Shown here piece by piece: positions 1 to 6,089 of a stretch of 6,779 bases of DNA. The translations under genes and the position numbers were made by a program. This stretch comes from Alphaproteobacteria bacterium CG11_big_fil_rev_8_21_14_0_20_44_7 (GTDB lineage: Bacteria; Pseudomonadota; Alphaproteobacteria; Rickettsiales; 21-14-0-20-44-7): assembly GCA_002787615.1 (NCBI GenBank), contig PCXJ01000088.1, forward strand, positions 1-6,779, in the 5' to 3' direction. Position 1 is the stretch's first letter; each line of letters starts with the position of its first letter. The notes under the pieces were generated by a model. It saw only the letters and a list, made by a program, of their open reading frames with translations. It was not told the DNA's origin and made no database searches.

Positions 1-548
1 GGAATCACATGCGAATATTCAGGATTGAAATTATTACCGATTCCATAAGAATTTGTCGGCATCGGAATTATGGTTTTGAAGCCATATTCTTTGCGATAGC
101 TTTGCGCCATCACGATACCATTAATTTTTGCACTGGCATAGGCGAGATTTGTCGGCTCGATCAAACCATCCAGAAAACTAGCCTCTTGCACTGGCTGCGG
201 CGCAAATTTCGGATAAGTACAGGCAGAGCCGGGGAAAAGCAGTTTTTTTATCCCCGCCCGATATGCCGCATCAATCACATTGCTATGCATCGCTGTATTT
301 TCATAAACAAATTTTGCCGGATATGTATTATTTGCATGAATCCCGCCAACAATTGCCGCTAAATGAAAAACATAATCCGGTTTTTCTTTGGCAAAATAAT
401 CCTGAACCAGCGCTTGCTTTGTCAGGTCCAACTCGGCATGGCTGGGCGTTAGCAAATTTTCATAACCCTGCCCGCGCAAAACCCTGCACATCGCCGAGCC
501 AATCATCCCACTCGCACCTGTGATGAGTATTTTATCTTGTTTTTCCAT
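1..548 (-). CDS. fcl: GDP-L-fucose synthase (GDP-4-keto-6-deoxy-mannose epimerase/reductase), 3' end cut by window edge
   Basis: Cytosolic short-chain dehydrogenase/reductase that epimerises and then reduces GDP-4-keto-6-deoxy-D-mannose with NADPH to GDP-L-fucose, a donor for surface polysaccharides. I translated the minus strand by hand: 182 residues are visible and the frame runs open off the left edge, so roughly the last 130-140 residues are missing. Visible motifs are the NAD(P)-binding GASGMIG (11-17), HLAA (62-65), GSACTYPK (107-114), EPTN (131-134), the Tyr137-x3-Lys141 pair, MPTNSYG (163-169) and SHVI (179-182). Ser108, Cys110, Tyr137, Lys141 and His180 match the known catalytic residues of E. 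coli GDP-fucose synthase with a one-residue offset, which supports the ATG at 548 as the start. In-frame ATGs at 566 and 575 would add 6 or 9 residues. The gene is divergent from the E1 alpha gene. Its partner gmd is expected further left or elsewhere but is not visible. The family assignment is very secure. Confidence 0.95.
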   Translation of the reverse strand, partial: MEKQDKILITGASGMIGSAMCRVLRGQGYENLLTPSHAELDLTKQALVQDYFAKEKPDYVFHLAAIVGGIHANNTYPAKFVYENTAMHSNVIDAAYRAGIKKLLFPGSACTYPKFAPQPVQEASFLDGLIEPTNLAYASAKINGIVMAQSYRKEYGFKTIIPMPTNSYGIGNNFNPEYSHVI

Positions 549-563
549 GGATTTAACTATATT
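537..563 (+). promoter_or_regulatory. possible promoter for the E1 alpha/beta pair
   Basis: A TATATT hexamer at 558-563 lies 13 nt before the E1 alpha ATG at 577, with a poor -35 candidate TTGTTT (537-542) at a short 15-nt spacing. The -10 overlaps the minus-strand TATAGT of the possible fcl promoter, so the two polymerases would compete. The predicted leader is only about 7 nt with no Shine-Dalgarno. The call is weak, and rests mainly on the requirement for a promoter in this short divergent gap. Confidence 0.3.
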
Positions 564-583
564 CATTTTAGCCATAATGTCAT
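556..583 (-). promoter_or_regulatory. possible fcl promoter, leaderless arrangement
   Basis: On the minus strand ATGACA (583-578, five of six matches to TTGACA) is followed by a 16-nt spacer and TATAGT (561-556). Seven nt separate this -10 from the ATG at 548, so transcription would begin at or next to the start codon. No Shine-Dalgarno sequence precedes that ATG. The match was found by eye only, and the element lies inside the 28-bp divergent gap and the first codons of E1 alpha. Confidence 0.4.
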
Positions 584-1539
584 TAGCAACCTCGCAAAAT
601 ATGGAACTTACTGAAAACTTATTCAAGCAAATGCTGCTAATCCGCCGCTTTGAAGAAAAAATCTGCGAAGTTTATAACACAGATGTCGTCAAAAGCCCCG
701 TCCATCTTTCCATCGGGCAAGAAGCGGTGGCGGTTGGCGTGTGCGATAATCTGCGCGGGGATGACTTTGTTTCCAACACATATCGCTGCCACGCAACCCA
801 TATTGCCAAGGGCGGAGATTTAAACAAAATGATGGCAGAATTATATGGCAAATCCGGTGGCTGCGCAGGTGGCAAAGCAGGTTCAATGCATTTGGCAGAG
901 TTTGAAAAAGGCATTTTGGGCGCAAGCGCTGTAGTAGCAACCACAATTCCTGTAGCCGCAGGCTGGGCACTCACCTTAAAAATGCAGGAATCAAAACAAG
1001 TTGTGACCAGCTTTTTTGGCGATGGCGCAACCGAAGAAGGTGTATTCAGCGAAACCATAAATTTCGCCGCCCTGCACAAATTACCGATTCTTTTTGTCTG
1101 CGAAAATAATCGCCTTGCCATCCATAATCCGCTTGAGAGAAGATGGGCAAATTCCGATATTTGTGAACGCATCAAAACCTATGGTATTGAAACTTGCAAA
1201 ATTGAAAGCGGCGATGTTTTTGAAATTCATCAAGCCACAAATGAAGCATTGCAGAAAATCCGCGAAGGAAATGCGCCGATATTCATGGAAATTGCCACTT
1301 ATCGCTATAAACAACATGTCGGAATTGCCGAAGATTTGCATGAGGATTATCGCGATATGGCCGAATATCAAAAATGGAAGGATAATGACCAGATTGATAA
1401 ATTGGCAAAAATTCTGGGTGATGAAAAAACGGCGCAAATTGAAAAAGATGTAAAATCACAGATTGAGGAAGCGGTGAAATTCGCTGAAAACAGTCCGTTT
1501 CCGGAAGATGAGGAGTTGTTGACACATGTCTACGCCTAG
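577..1539 (+). CDS. thiamine-diphosphate-dependent dehydrogenase E1 component, alpha subunit (nucleotide-sugar-cluster type)
   Basis: This is the alpha subunit of a two-subunit TPP enzyme that decarboxylates a 2-oxo acid and passes on the acyl unit; it is cytosolic. It has 320 residues from the chosen start, normal for the family. The TPP/Mg signature is GDG (148-150), 26 residues, then NN (177-178). Other family landmarks are YRCH (69-72), GKSGGCAGGKAGSMHL (91-106), KLPILFVCENN (168-178) and TYRYKQHVG (241-249), whose His247 falls where the conserved phosphorylation-loop His lies. ENNRLAIHNPLERR and the QHVG loop resemble, from memory, the E1 group found beside nucleotide-sugar genes rather than pyruvate E1. 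An in-frame ATG at 520 extends into fcl and would add an unlikely hydrophobic leader; Met9 (601) is the other alternative start. There is no Shine-Dalgarno before 577. The gene overlaps E1 beta by 14 bp, so the two are co-expressed. No E2 or E3 gene follows. The natural substrate is unknown; pyruvate or acetoin are possibilities. Confidence 0.9.
   Translation: MSLATSQNMELTENLFKQMLLIRRFEEKICEVYNTDVVKSPVHLSIGQEAVAVGVCDNLRGDDFVSNTYRCHATHIAKGGDLNKMMAELYGKSGGCAGGKAGSMHLAEFEKGILGASAVVATTIPVAAGWALTLKMQESKQVVTSFFGDGATEEGVFSETINFAALHKLPILFVCENNRLAIHNPLERRWANSDICERIKTYGIETCKIESGDVFEIHQATNEALQKIREGNAPIFMEIATYRYKQHVGIAEDLHEDYRDMAEYQKWKDNDQIDKLAKILGDEKTAQIEKDVKSQIEEAVKFAENSPFPEDEELLTHVYA
1511..1515 (+). 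promoter_or_regulatory. ribosome binding site of E1 beta inside the end of E1 alpha
   Basis: AGGAG lies 10 nt before the ATG at 1526, within the last codons of E1 alpha. Together with the 14-bp gene overlap it fixes the E1 beta start and implies translational coupling, which suits a 1:1 heterotetramer. Confidence 0.75.
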
Positions 1540-2593
1540 CGTCCCAAACGAAAGATTGCTAAAATTCACCGATGCGATTGCCGAAGCAACCGCGCAGGAA
1601 ATGTCACGTGATGAAAAGGTTTTTTTGTTCGGACTTGATGTTGATGACCATATTGCAATTCAGGGGACAACCGCAGGCTTGCTAGAAAAATTCGGCGCAA
1701 AACGTGTGTTCGGCACGCCACTTTCCGAGGATGCGATGACAGGCGTTGCAATTGGCGCGGCAATGGCAGGATACCGCCCGATTCACGTCCATATCCGCAT
1801 GGATTTTATGCTGCTTTGCATGAATCAGCTTATCAATATGGCAGCAAAATCGCATTATGTTTATAACGGTGAAATCAAAGTGCCACTAGTTATCCGCACG
1901 ATGATTGGGCGCTCTTGGGGGCAAGGTGCGCAACATTCGCAAGCGCTGCATTCCATGTTCATGCATGTTCCGGGGCTGAAAGTGGTTGCGCCTTCCACCG
2001 CATATGATGCGAAAGGAACGCTAGCCGCCGCAATTCGGGATGATAATCCGGTGATATTTATGGAGCATCGCATGGTGTGCGGGTTGGAATCTATCGTACC
2101 TGAAGGCGAATATATCGTGCCGCTTGGCAAGGGTCGCGTGATGCGTAAAGGCGCGGATATCACAATTGTCGGCATTAGCCATATGGTGGTGGAAAGCCTG
2201 CGCGCTGCCGATATTCTGGCGCAATCCGGAATTTCTGCCGAGGTGATTGACCCAATTACGCTACGCCCGCTAGACATAGATTTGATTGTAGAATCGGTGA
2301 AAAAAACCGGAAATTTACTGGTGGTGGATAATGGTTGGCTAAATTGCGGGGCTAGTGCGGAGATTATCACGCAAGTTATGGAGCGCATTGATTCACCCAT
2401 AAAATTTGCGCGCATGGGCTATGCCGATTCCACCTGCCCGACCACGCGAAAACTGGAAGATATATTTTATCCAAGCTCAAAAACCATTGCGCAAAAAACG
2501 CTGAAGGTTCTGGGGAAGAATGATATGAAAATTGACTGGGAGAAAGTAGAAATTCATCGCGCCGAGATTGAAGCTTTCAAAGGCCCATTTTAA
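1526..2593 (+). CDS. thiamine-diphosphate-dependent dehydrogenase E1 component, beta subunit
   Basis: Partner of the E1 alpha subunit, together forming an alpha2-beta2 TPP enzyme. It has 355 residues, slightly longer than the usual 325-340. The order of elements is typical. The N-terminal pyrimidine-binding domain has DEKVFLFGLDV (29-39), RVFGTPLSED (60-69) with the conserved Glu68 that activates TPP, RMDF (91-94) and GAQHSQ (134-139) with the conserved active-site His137. The transketolase C-terminal domain begins near residue 195 and carries GKGRVMRKGADITIVG (201-216), AEVIDPITLRPLD (238-250) and VVDNGW (266-271). The motif PTTRKLEDIFYP (305-316) resembles the PSPTS...FYP tail that I associate with E1 beta proteins in sugar clusters. 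The last 20 or so residues (335-355, charged, KIDWEKVEIHRAEIEAFKG) extend beyond the core. The next gene is on the opposite strand, so the E1 operon ends here without lipoyl E2 or E3 genes. Subunit identity is secure; the substrate is not. Confidence 0.93.
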   Translation: MSTPSVPNERLLKFTDAIAEATAQEMSRDEKVFLFGLDVDDHIAIQGTTAGLLEKFGAKRVFGTPLSEDAMTGVAIGAAMAGYRPIHVHIRMDFMLLCMNQLINMAAKSHYVYNGEIKVPLVIRTMIGRSWGQGAQHSQALHSMFMHVPGLKVVAPSTAYDAKGTLAAAIRDDNPVIFMEHRMVCGLESIVPEGEYIVPLGKGRVMRKGADITIVGISHMVVESLRAADILAQSGISAEVIDPITLRPLDIDLIVESVKKTGNLLVVDNGWLNCGASAEIITQVMERIDSPIKFARMGYADSTCPTTRKLEDIFYPSSKTIAQKTLKVLGKNDMKIDWEKVEIHRAEIEAFKGPF

Positions 2594-2595
2594 AT

Positions 2596-2620
2596 TTTCA
2601 GATTTCTAGATTTCAGATTT
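2596..2620. repeat. short direct repeat between convergent genes
   Basis: TTTCAGATTT occurs at 2596-2605 and again at 2611-2620, separated by CTAGA (a 15-bp period). It fills most of the 35-bp gap between the E1 beta stop and the glycosyltransferase stop. It does not form a stem followed by a T tract, so it is not a recognisable intrinsic terminator. The duplication is probably incidental slippage. Confidence 0.6.
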
Positions 2621-2628
2621 TAGCCGAA

Positions 2629-4089
2629 TCACTTCCGCTCATATAATTTATAATGTGGCGTACTCAGCGTTTGCTTATAATTTTCTTTGACAGCTCTCAT
2701 AAACTCACGGCTATAACGCTCATCGCAATTAAAATCATTAAAGACAAAACCGCCAAGGCGTTTATTTTCAATATCCGCAATCATAGCAGATTCATCCCAC
2801 GCGCCGATTTCGTGCATATGCGTCATCATAATCGGCTGGAAATATAAGCGGCGGTCAGCATTATAGAGCAGCACCATATTATCCGCCACAATCTCACCTT
2901 TTATCTTTTGTAGATTAGGGATAATAATTTCGCTATCTGCTATTTTTTCCAGCAAACCTTGTTTTTGAACATGCCACGGACGATTAATATCAGTTACGGA
3001 TAATATCAGCTGCACGAATAAAGTTAGGATAATCAGCATGTTTACTGCGATATATCTTTTATCATTTATATTCTGCAAAAACCAAGCAAGTGCCAAGCCG
3101 AAAACAAGTGAATTAACTGTTATGAATTCAAGGTAATAATTATAATTTGCGCCGAATTTTCCAATTGAAAGGCTCATTATTAATGCGAATATCCAGAATA
3201 ATGACAAAGCTGTTTTTTCATAATCTTTCCCGCAAAGAGAATTCACTACAAATATCAGCGAGCATAAAAAGATTAGCCAATGTTCCGCCAGCATCGTGCC
3301 GGTTTTATTGAAGGCTTGCTGCCAGCTAAAAGCATTAATATTCGCGCTAATATGATGTGTAAAAAACAAACCATCGGTCAGAAAACAACCAATTGCGAAT
3401 ATAACCAACCCTGCGGCTGCCATTGTTGTGGCAAGCTTTAGCGCAGATTTCCTGTCATAAATAAGGGCGCTGAAAAAGCAGGCTGCCGCTCCGGCAAACA
3501 AACTCTGCTTTGTATATACCGCCAATAAAAAGAACAATGTCGCAACTATAATTTTCTTGTTTTTCTCCTTAATGCTAAGGAATGCTGCAACGCCGATAAT
3601 TTCAAACAAAACTCCCAACAAATCCACGCGCATCAGAATCGACCAGTTTTGCGCGTAATAATTGCCGATGAATAATCCCGCCGCCAAGGCTGCGATTATT
3701 GCCGAACTTTTCTTGGATAACCCCTCTCTATCCGCATTGAAAACCAGATAATAAATCACTCCACCGATTAGCAACATGCTGAGCATTGAGATTAAACGCC
3801 CCGCCATCAGAAAATCCTCAGTGGCTATCGAAAATAGCAGGGTTAGAAAATGATATACAGGTGGATAATTCATCACAATATATGGCGCAGTTTGCAGCGG
3901 CGTATAGACCGGAAGCGAATAGGCAATCATACTGACTTGATGGATTATCGGCCCTTCAACATGGTCAATTTCATAGGGATAATTAAGCGCGAAAAAAGCA
4001 TAATCTGCCCAATTGATAAGATGGATAAAAAAAGCGCCCAGCAGCAAAGCTGCCAGCAAGAAAAACGCGCGACTATAGAATTTTTCCAT
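2629..4089 (-). CDS. polytopic membrane glycosyltransferase, GT-C / family 39-like
   Basis: Predicted inner-membrane glycosyltransferase of 486 residues that would move a sugar from a polyprenyl-phosphate donor to an acceptor on the periplasmic side. It starts with a membrane helix (8-25) and then a large outer loop (26-92) with YEIDHVEGP (39-47) and the Pro/Tyr-rich PVYTPLQTAPYIVMNYPP (60-77). Acidic residues Asp42 and Glu45 sit where GT-C enzymes keep their catalytic acid. Further helices lie around 95-118, 127-143, 155-172, 178-210, 216-238, 268-284, 295-308, 318-337 and 346-365. A soluble C-terminal part (370-486) follows. WSILMRVDLLG (149-159), TKQS (193-196) and GANYNYYLE (313-321) recall uncharacterised family-39-like proteins. 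The ATG at 4089 is preferred over an in-frame TTG at 4104 because GAGG lies 9 nt before it and the TTG overlaps the upstream stop. It is the second gene of a unit with the CDF gene (11-bp gap). The fold is likely; donor and acceptor are unknown. Confidence 0.8.
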   Translation of the reverse strand: MEKFYSRAFFLLAALLLGAFFIHLINWADYAFFALNYPYEIDHVEGPIIHQVSMIAYSLPVYTPLQTAPYIVMNYPPVYHFLTLLFSIATEDFLMAGRLISMLSMLLIGGVIYYLVFNADREGLSKKSSAIIAALAAGLFIGNYYAQNWSILMRVDLLGVLFEIIGVAAFLSIKEKNKKIIVATLFFLLAVYTKQSLFAGAAACFFSALIYDRKSALKLATTMAAAGLVIFAIGCFLTDGLFFTHHISANINAFSWQQAFNKTGTMLAEHWLIFLCSLIFVVNSLCGKDYEKTALSLFWIFALIMSLSIGKFGANYNYYLEFITVNSLVFGLALAWFLQNINDKRYIAVNMLIILTLFVQLILSVTDINRPWHVQKQGLLEKIADSEIIIPNLQKIKGEIVADNMVLLYNADRRLYFQPIMMTHMHEIGAWDESAMIADIENKRLGGFVFNDFNCDERYSREFMRAVKENYKQTLSTPHYKLYERK

Positions 4090-4098
4090 AAAAACCAG

Positions 4099-4102
4099 CC
4101 TC
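4099..4102 (-). promoter_or_regulatory. ribosome binding site deciding the glycosyltransferase start
   Basis: Minus-strand GAGG, overlapping the TGA stop of the CDF gene, lies 9 nt before the ATG at 4089. It supports that ATG over the upstream TTG at 4104 and makes re-initiation by ribosomes finishing the CDF gene plausible. Confidence 0.65.
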
Positions 4103-5012
4103 AAATTTTGTTATCAAGCTCGGCAAACTGCCATTTCACTTCCGGGAAGTTTAGTTTAACTTCCTCTTCAAACCCATTGATTTTATTGATAATTTCCGAC
4201 ACAGATAATTCCAGACTTTCGGACTTAATTTTATACGCAAGCATAACTTCCCCTATTCCCTGCTGAACAGCTACTAAACGAATAATTTCAGCAGCAGGCA
4301 GGAATTCACGCAGAATTTCTTGCAATTTTTCTTGGTATTTCACAATCGGAGCTTCACCTACCAGCAAGGACTTCACCTCACGCGCGAGAATAATCGCAAC
4401 AATGACCAGCAAGCAGCCAATCACCACCGAGCCAATTCCATCCCAGAGCGGATTATTCGTAATCCACGCAATCAACAGGAAGGTAAGAGCCGCCAAAAGC
4501 CCAAGCAATGCTGCCAAATCTTCGAGAAAAATCACCAGCAAATCCGAGCTTGTTGTTTCGCGAATCCATGACCAGAGCGATTTATGCGCATTTTCCGCGC
4601 GCACCTCTTTCAGGCACATATAGAATGAATACCCCTCCAAAACTAAGCCGAGGAGCAGGATAATTATACCAACATAAATATGGCTGATTTCCTCCGGATG
4701 CTGGATTTTATGCACGCCCTCATAAATACTAAAAAGCCCGCCCATCGAAAACAGCATCAGCGCCACCACGAATGACCAGAAAAAACCCTCCTTACCATAC
4801 CCCATTGGATGCTTTTTGGTTGGTGGTTTTTTCGCCCTATATTGGCCATATAATAACAATAGCTGGTTGCCACAATCAGAAAAACTATGCACCGATTCCG
4901 CCATCAAAGACGCGCTACCTGTGAATAATGCGCCGCCAAGCTTGGCAAGCGCAATACCAAAATTTGCGCATAATGATATGATAATAACTTTTTTTGAACC
5001 GCCACCAGCCAT
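4101..5012 (-). CDS. cation diffusion facilitator family transporter, ZnT9/SLC30A9-like
   Basis: Inner-membrane divalent-metal/proton antiporter of the CDF family; 303 residues is a normal length. Six membrane segments can be read at about 9-30, 35-57, 78-99, 113-133, 157-183 and 189-210, followed by a cytoplasmic C-terminal domain (about 211-303). TM2 carries His42-SFS-Asp46 inside AESVHSFSDCGNQ, the expected half of the metal site. HPMGYGKEGFFWSFVVAL (68-85) and WDGIGSVVIG (190-199) are conserved family blocks. In TM5 the usual HxxxD is replaced by FLEDLAALLG (162-171), with Glu164-Asp165; this is the pattern I associate with the ZnT9-like clade. The start at 5012 is preceded by AGAGG 4 nt upstream. 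It is the first gene of a two-gene unit with the glycosyltransferase. The metal is not determined; Zn, Mn or another divalent ion are possible. The C-terminal domain lacks a clear His-rich metal site. Confidence 0.93.
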   Translation of the reverse strand: MAGGGSKKVIIISLCANFGIALAKLGGALFTGSASLMAESVHSFSDCGNQLLLLYGQYRAKKPPTKKHPMGYGKEGFFWSFVVALMLFSMGGLFSIYEGVHKIQHPEEISHIYVGIIILLLGLVLEGYSFYMCLKEVRAENAHKSLWSWIRETTSSDLLVIFLEDLAALLGLLAALTFLLIAWITNNPLWDGIGSVVIGCLLVIVAIILAREVKSLLVGEAPIVKYQEKLQEILREFLPAAEIIRLVAVQQGIGEVMLAYKIKSESLELSVSEIINKINGFEEEVKLNFPEVKWQFAELDNKI

Positions 5013-5027
5013 AAAACCTCTGCATTC

Positions 5028-5055
5028 ATAATCTGCTAAGATGGTTATTTAGCAA
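5028..5055 (-). promoter_or_regulatory. possible promoter of the CDF-glycosyltransferase unit
   Basis: On the minus strand TTGCTA (5055-5050) and GATTAT (5033-5028) are separated by 16 nt, and the -10 lies 15 nt before the ATG at 5012. The implied short leader contains the AGAGG ribosome binding site. Both hexamers are imperfect and were found by eye. Confidence 0.35.
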
Positions 5056-5145
5056 GTTTTCAGCGTAAATCATCCACTCTGCCATGCATAATTTTCTACC
5101 CTGTGCTTTGTGCATCGCAGCATAAAACCCGCAGAATACAAGGAT

Positions 5146-5162
5146 GTTAAGCAATGCTTTAC
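5146..5162. promoter_or_regulatory. 17-bp imperfect palindrome, operator-like
   Basis: GTTAAGCAATGCTTTAC is an odd-length inverted repeat centred on A5154, with seven of eight positions paired (AAGCA/TGCTT core plus GT/AC outer pairs, one T-T mismatch). It covers the -35 zone of the promoter at 5171-5179 and would sit about 31 bp before the predicted transcription start. That is a common place for a repressor or activator site. No regulator gene is visible in the window. Confidence 0.35.
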
Positions 5163-5170
5163 TATTCCCA

Positions 5171-5179
5171 TGATATAAT
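5171..5179 (+). promoter_or_regulatory. extended -10 promoter of the formyltransferase gene
   Basis: TGATATAAT is a perfect extended -10 (TGn plus TATAAT). Only 5 nt (GACCT) separate it from the ATG at 5185, so transcription is expected to start at the A of the start codon or within a nucleotide or two of it. No Shine-Dalgarno precedes the ATG. No good -35 is seen, which extended -10 promoters tolerate. Confidence 0.6.
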
Positions 5180-5184
5180 GACCT

Positions 5185-6075
5185 ATGCAGAAAAAGCGTT
5201 TACGGGCAGTTTTGTTATATTCCTCCGGCCATCTCGGCAGCACTATTATCTTCAATATATTACGCCATGCGCCGGAAATTGAGTTTGTCGGAGTCATGCG
5301 CTCAAAGCCGATTCCGGTTTCACGCAAAGGAAAATCCGTATTGGCGCAGCATTTAAAAAAGATTGGTTGGAAATTCGCCTTTACTTTGTTTTTTCAATGG
5401 GTTGCCTTACGCCTTGCATTTATTTTCTCGCGATTTTTGCCGCTTTCCGAAAATCCGCTTTTACCCTGCAAAGAAATTGCCAAAAAGATGGATATCGCAA
5501 CTTTTGAATGCCTGAACATCAACACGCCGGAAGCTGCTGATTTTATTCGTCAGCAAAAACCCGATATAATTATATCATCATATTTTAGCCAATTAATTGA
5601 CCCACAAATAATTAAAATTCCGAAACATGGGATTTTGAACATCCATCCCGGATGGCTCCCCGCATATCGCGGCGCTCTAAGCTATTTCTGGGTGCTGAAA
5701 AACGGCGAGGATGAGGCCGGCGTTTCAATTCATTGGATGGATGAAGGAATCGACACCGGCGAATTGATTGCGCGTGAGAAATTCAATATCCATCAGGGTG
5801 CAACGCAACAACAAGTTATGGTCGAAACCGCTAAGATTGGCGCAAAGCTTGTGCATCATGCCATAAAAGAACTGGCAGAAGGTCGCGACTTAGTTCCGGT
5901 TATGTTCGCTGAGGATGAAAAAGATGGCTATTATTCTATGCCGACCCAGCATGATTTTCGTGAATATTTCAAAAAGCGCAAAGAGTTTTTCCGCTTCTGC
6001 GATACTTTCCGCGTGATTCTTGAAGGCGTGAAGGACAAGGCGCAATCCAGCCTCGCAAAAAAAGCCGAAATCTAA
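5185..6075 (+). CDS. formyltransferase-fold protein (10-formyl-THF dependent, Fmt-like), probable sugar or other small-molecule N-formyltransferase
   Basis: Cytosolic enzyme expected to transfer a formyl group from N10-formyl-tetrahydrofolate to an amine. It has 296 residues. A Rossmann-like start (RAVLLYSSGHLGSTIIFN, 7-24) leads to PDIIISSYFSQLID (126-139) and then the catalytic block LNIHPGWLPAYRG (151-163). SIHWMDEGIDTGELI (181-195) follows. The family catalytic triad is complete: Asn152, His154 and Asp190. Between the two halves is an unusual hydrophobic, aromatic stretch (about 62-87, FAFTLFFQWVALRLAFIF inside it) that could dock on membrane or a partner. The C-terminus has YYSMPTQHDFREYFKK (249-264) in place of a full Fmt tRNA-binding domain, so it is shorter than classical methionyl-tRNA formyltransferase (about 310-315) and probably not that enzyme. 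It stands alone upstream of ligA and divergent from the CDF gene. The start at 5185 keeps the Rossmann strand whole. An amino-sugar substrate is suggested only by the fcl/glycosyltransferase neighbourhood. Confidence 0.85.
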   Translation: MQKKRLRAVLLYSSGHLGSTIIFNILRHAPEIEFVGVMRSKPIPVSRKGKSVLAQHLKKIGWKFAFTLFFQWVALRLAFIFSRFLPLSENPLLPCKEIAKKMDIATFECLNINTPEAADFIRQQKPDIIISSYFSQLIDPQIIKIPKHGILNIHPGWLPAYRGALSYFWVLKNGEDEAGVSIHWMDEGIDTGELIAREKFNIHQGATQQQVMVETAKIGAKLVHHAIKELAEGRDLVPVMFAEDEKDGYYSMPTQHDFREYFKKRKEFFRFCDTFRVILEGVKDKAQSSLAKKAEI

Positions 6076-6089
6076 GACTTGCTTAGATT
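6069..6089 (+). other. hairpin over the formyltransferase stop codon
   Basis: AATCTAAG (6069-6076) and CTTAGATT (6082-6089) form a perfect 8-bp stem with the loop ACTTG. The stem contains the TAA stop (6073-6075). It is AU-rich and is not followed by a T run on this strand, so it is at best a weak terminator or RNA-stabilising 3' hairpin. Its right arm overlaps the presumed -35 of ligA. Confidence 0.4.

Noticed and set aside
9..523. Plus-strand reading frames across the first 520 bp
   Set aside because: They lie antisense to fcl, whose minus-strand translation carries every catalytic motif of GDP-fucose synthase; the plus-strand products show no recognisable domain.
520..576. N-terminal extension of E1 alpha starting at 520
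   Set aside because: It overlaps the first codons of fcl and adds a hydrophobic leader not expected on a cytosolic E1 subunit; the ATG at 577 gives a family-typical start.
549..576. TPP riboswitch before the E1 pair
   Set aside because: The gap between the divergent starts is only 28 bp, far too short for the aptamer.
672..2415. Minus-strand and alternative-frame open frames inside the E1 genes
   Set aside because: They are shadows of strongly conserved coding sequence and have composition unlike real proteins.
4090..4104. TTG start for the glycosyltransferase
   Set aside because: It overlaps the CDF stop and the GAGG ribosome binding site that is well placed for the ATG at 4089.
3850..4623. 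Plus-strand open frames opposite the glycosyltransferase and CDF genes
   Set aside because: They are antisense to well-supported membrane proteins, with no ribosome binding site or domain.
5070..5327. Minus-strand frame spanning the divergent intergenic region and the start of the formyltransferase
   Set aside because: It is antisense to conserved Rossmann coding sequence and covers the strong extended -10; the product is unrecognisable.
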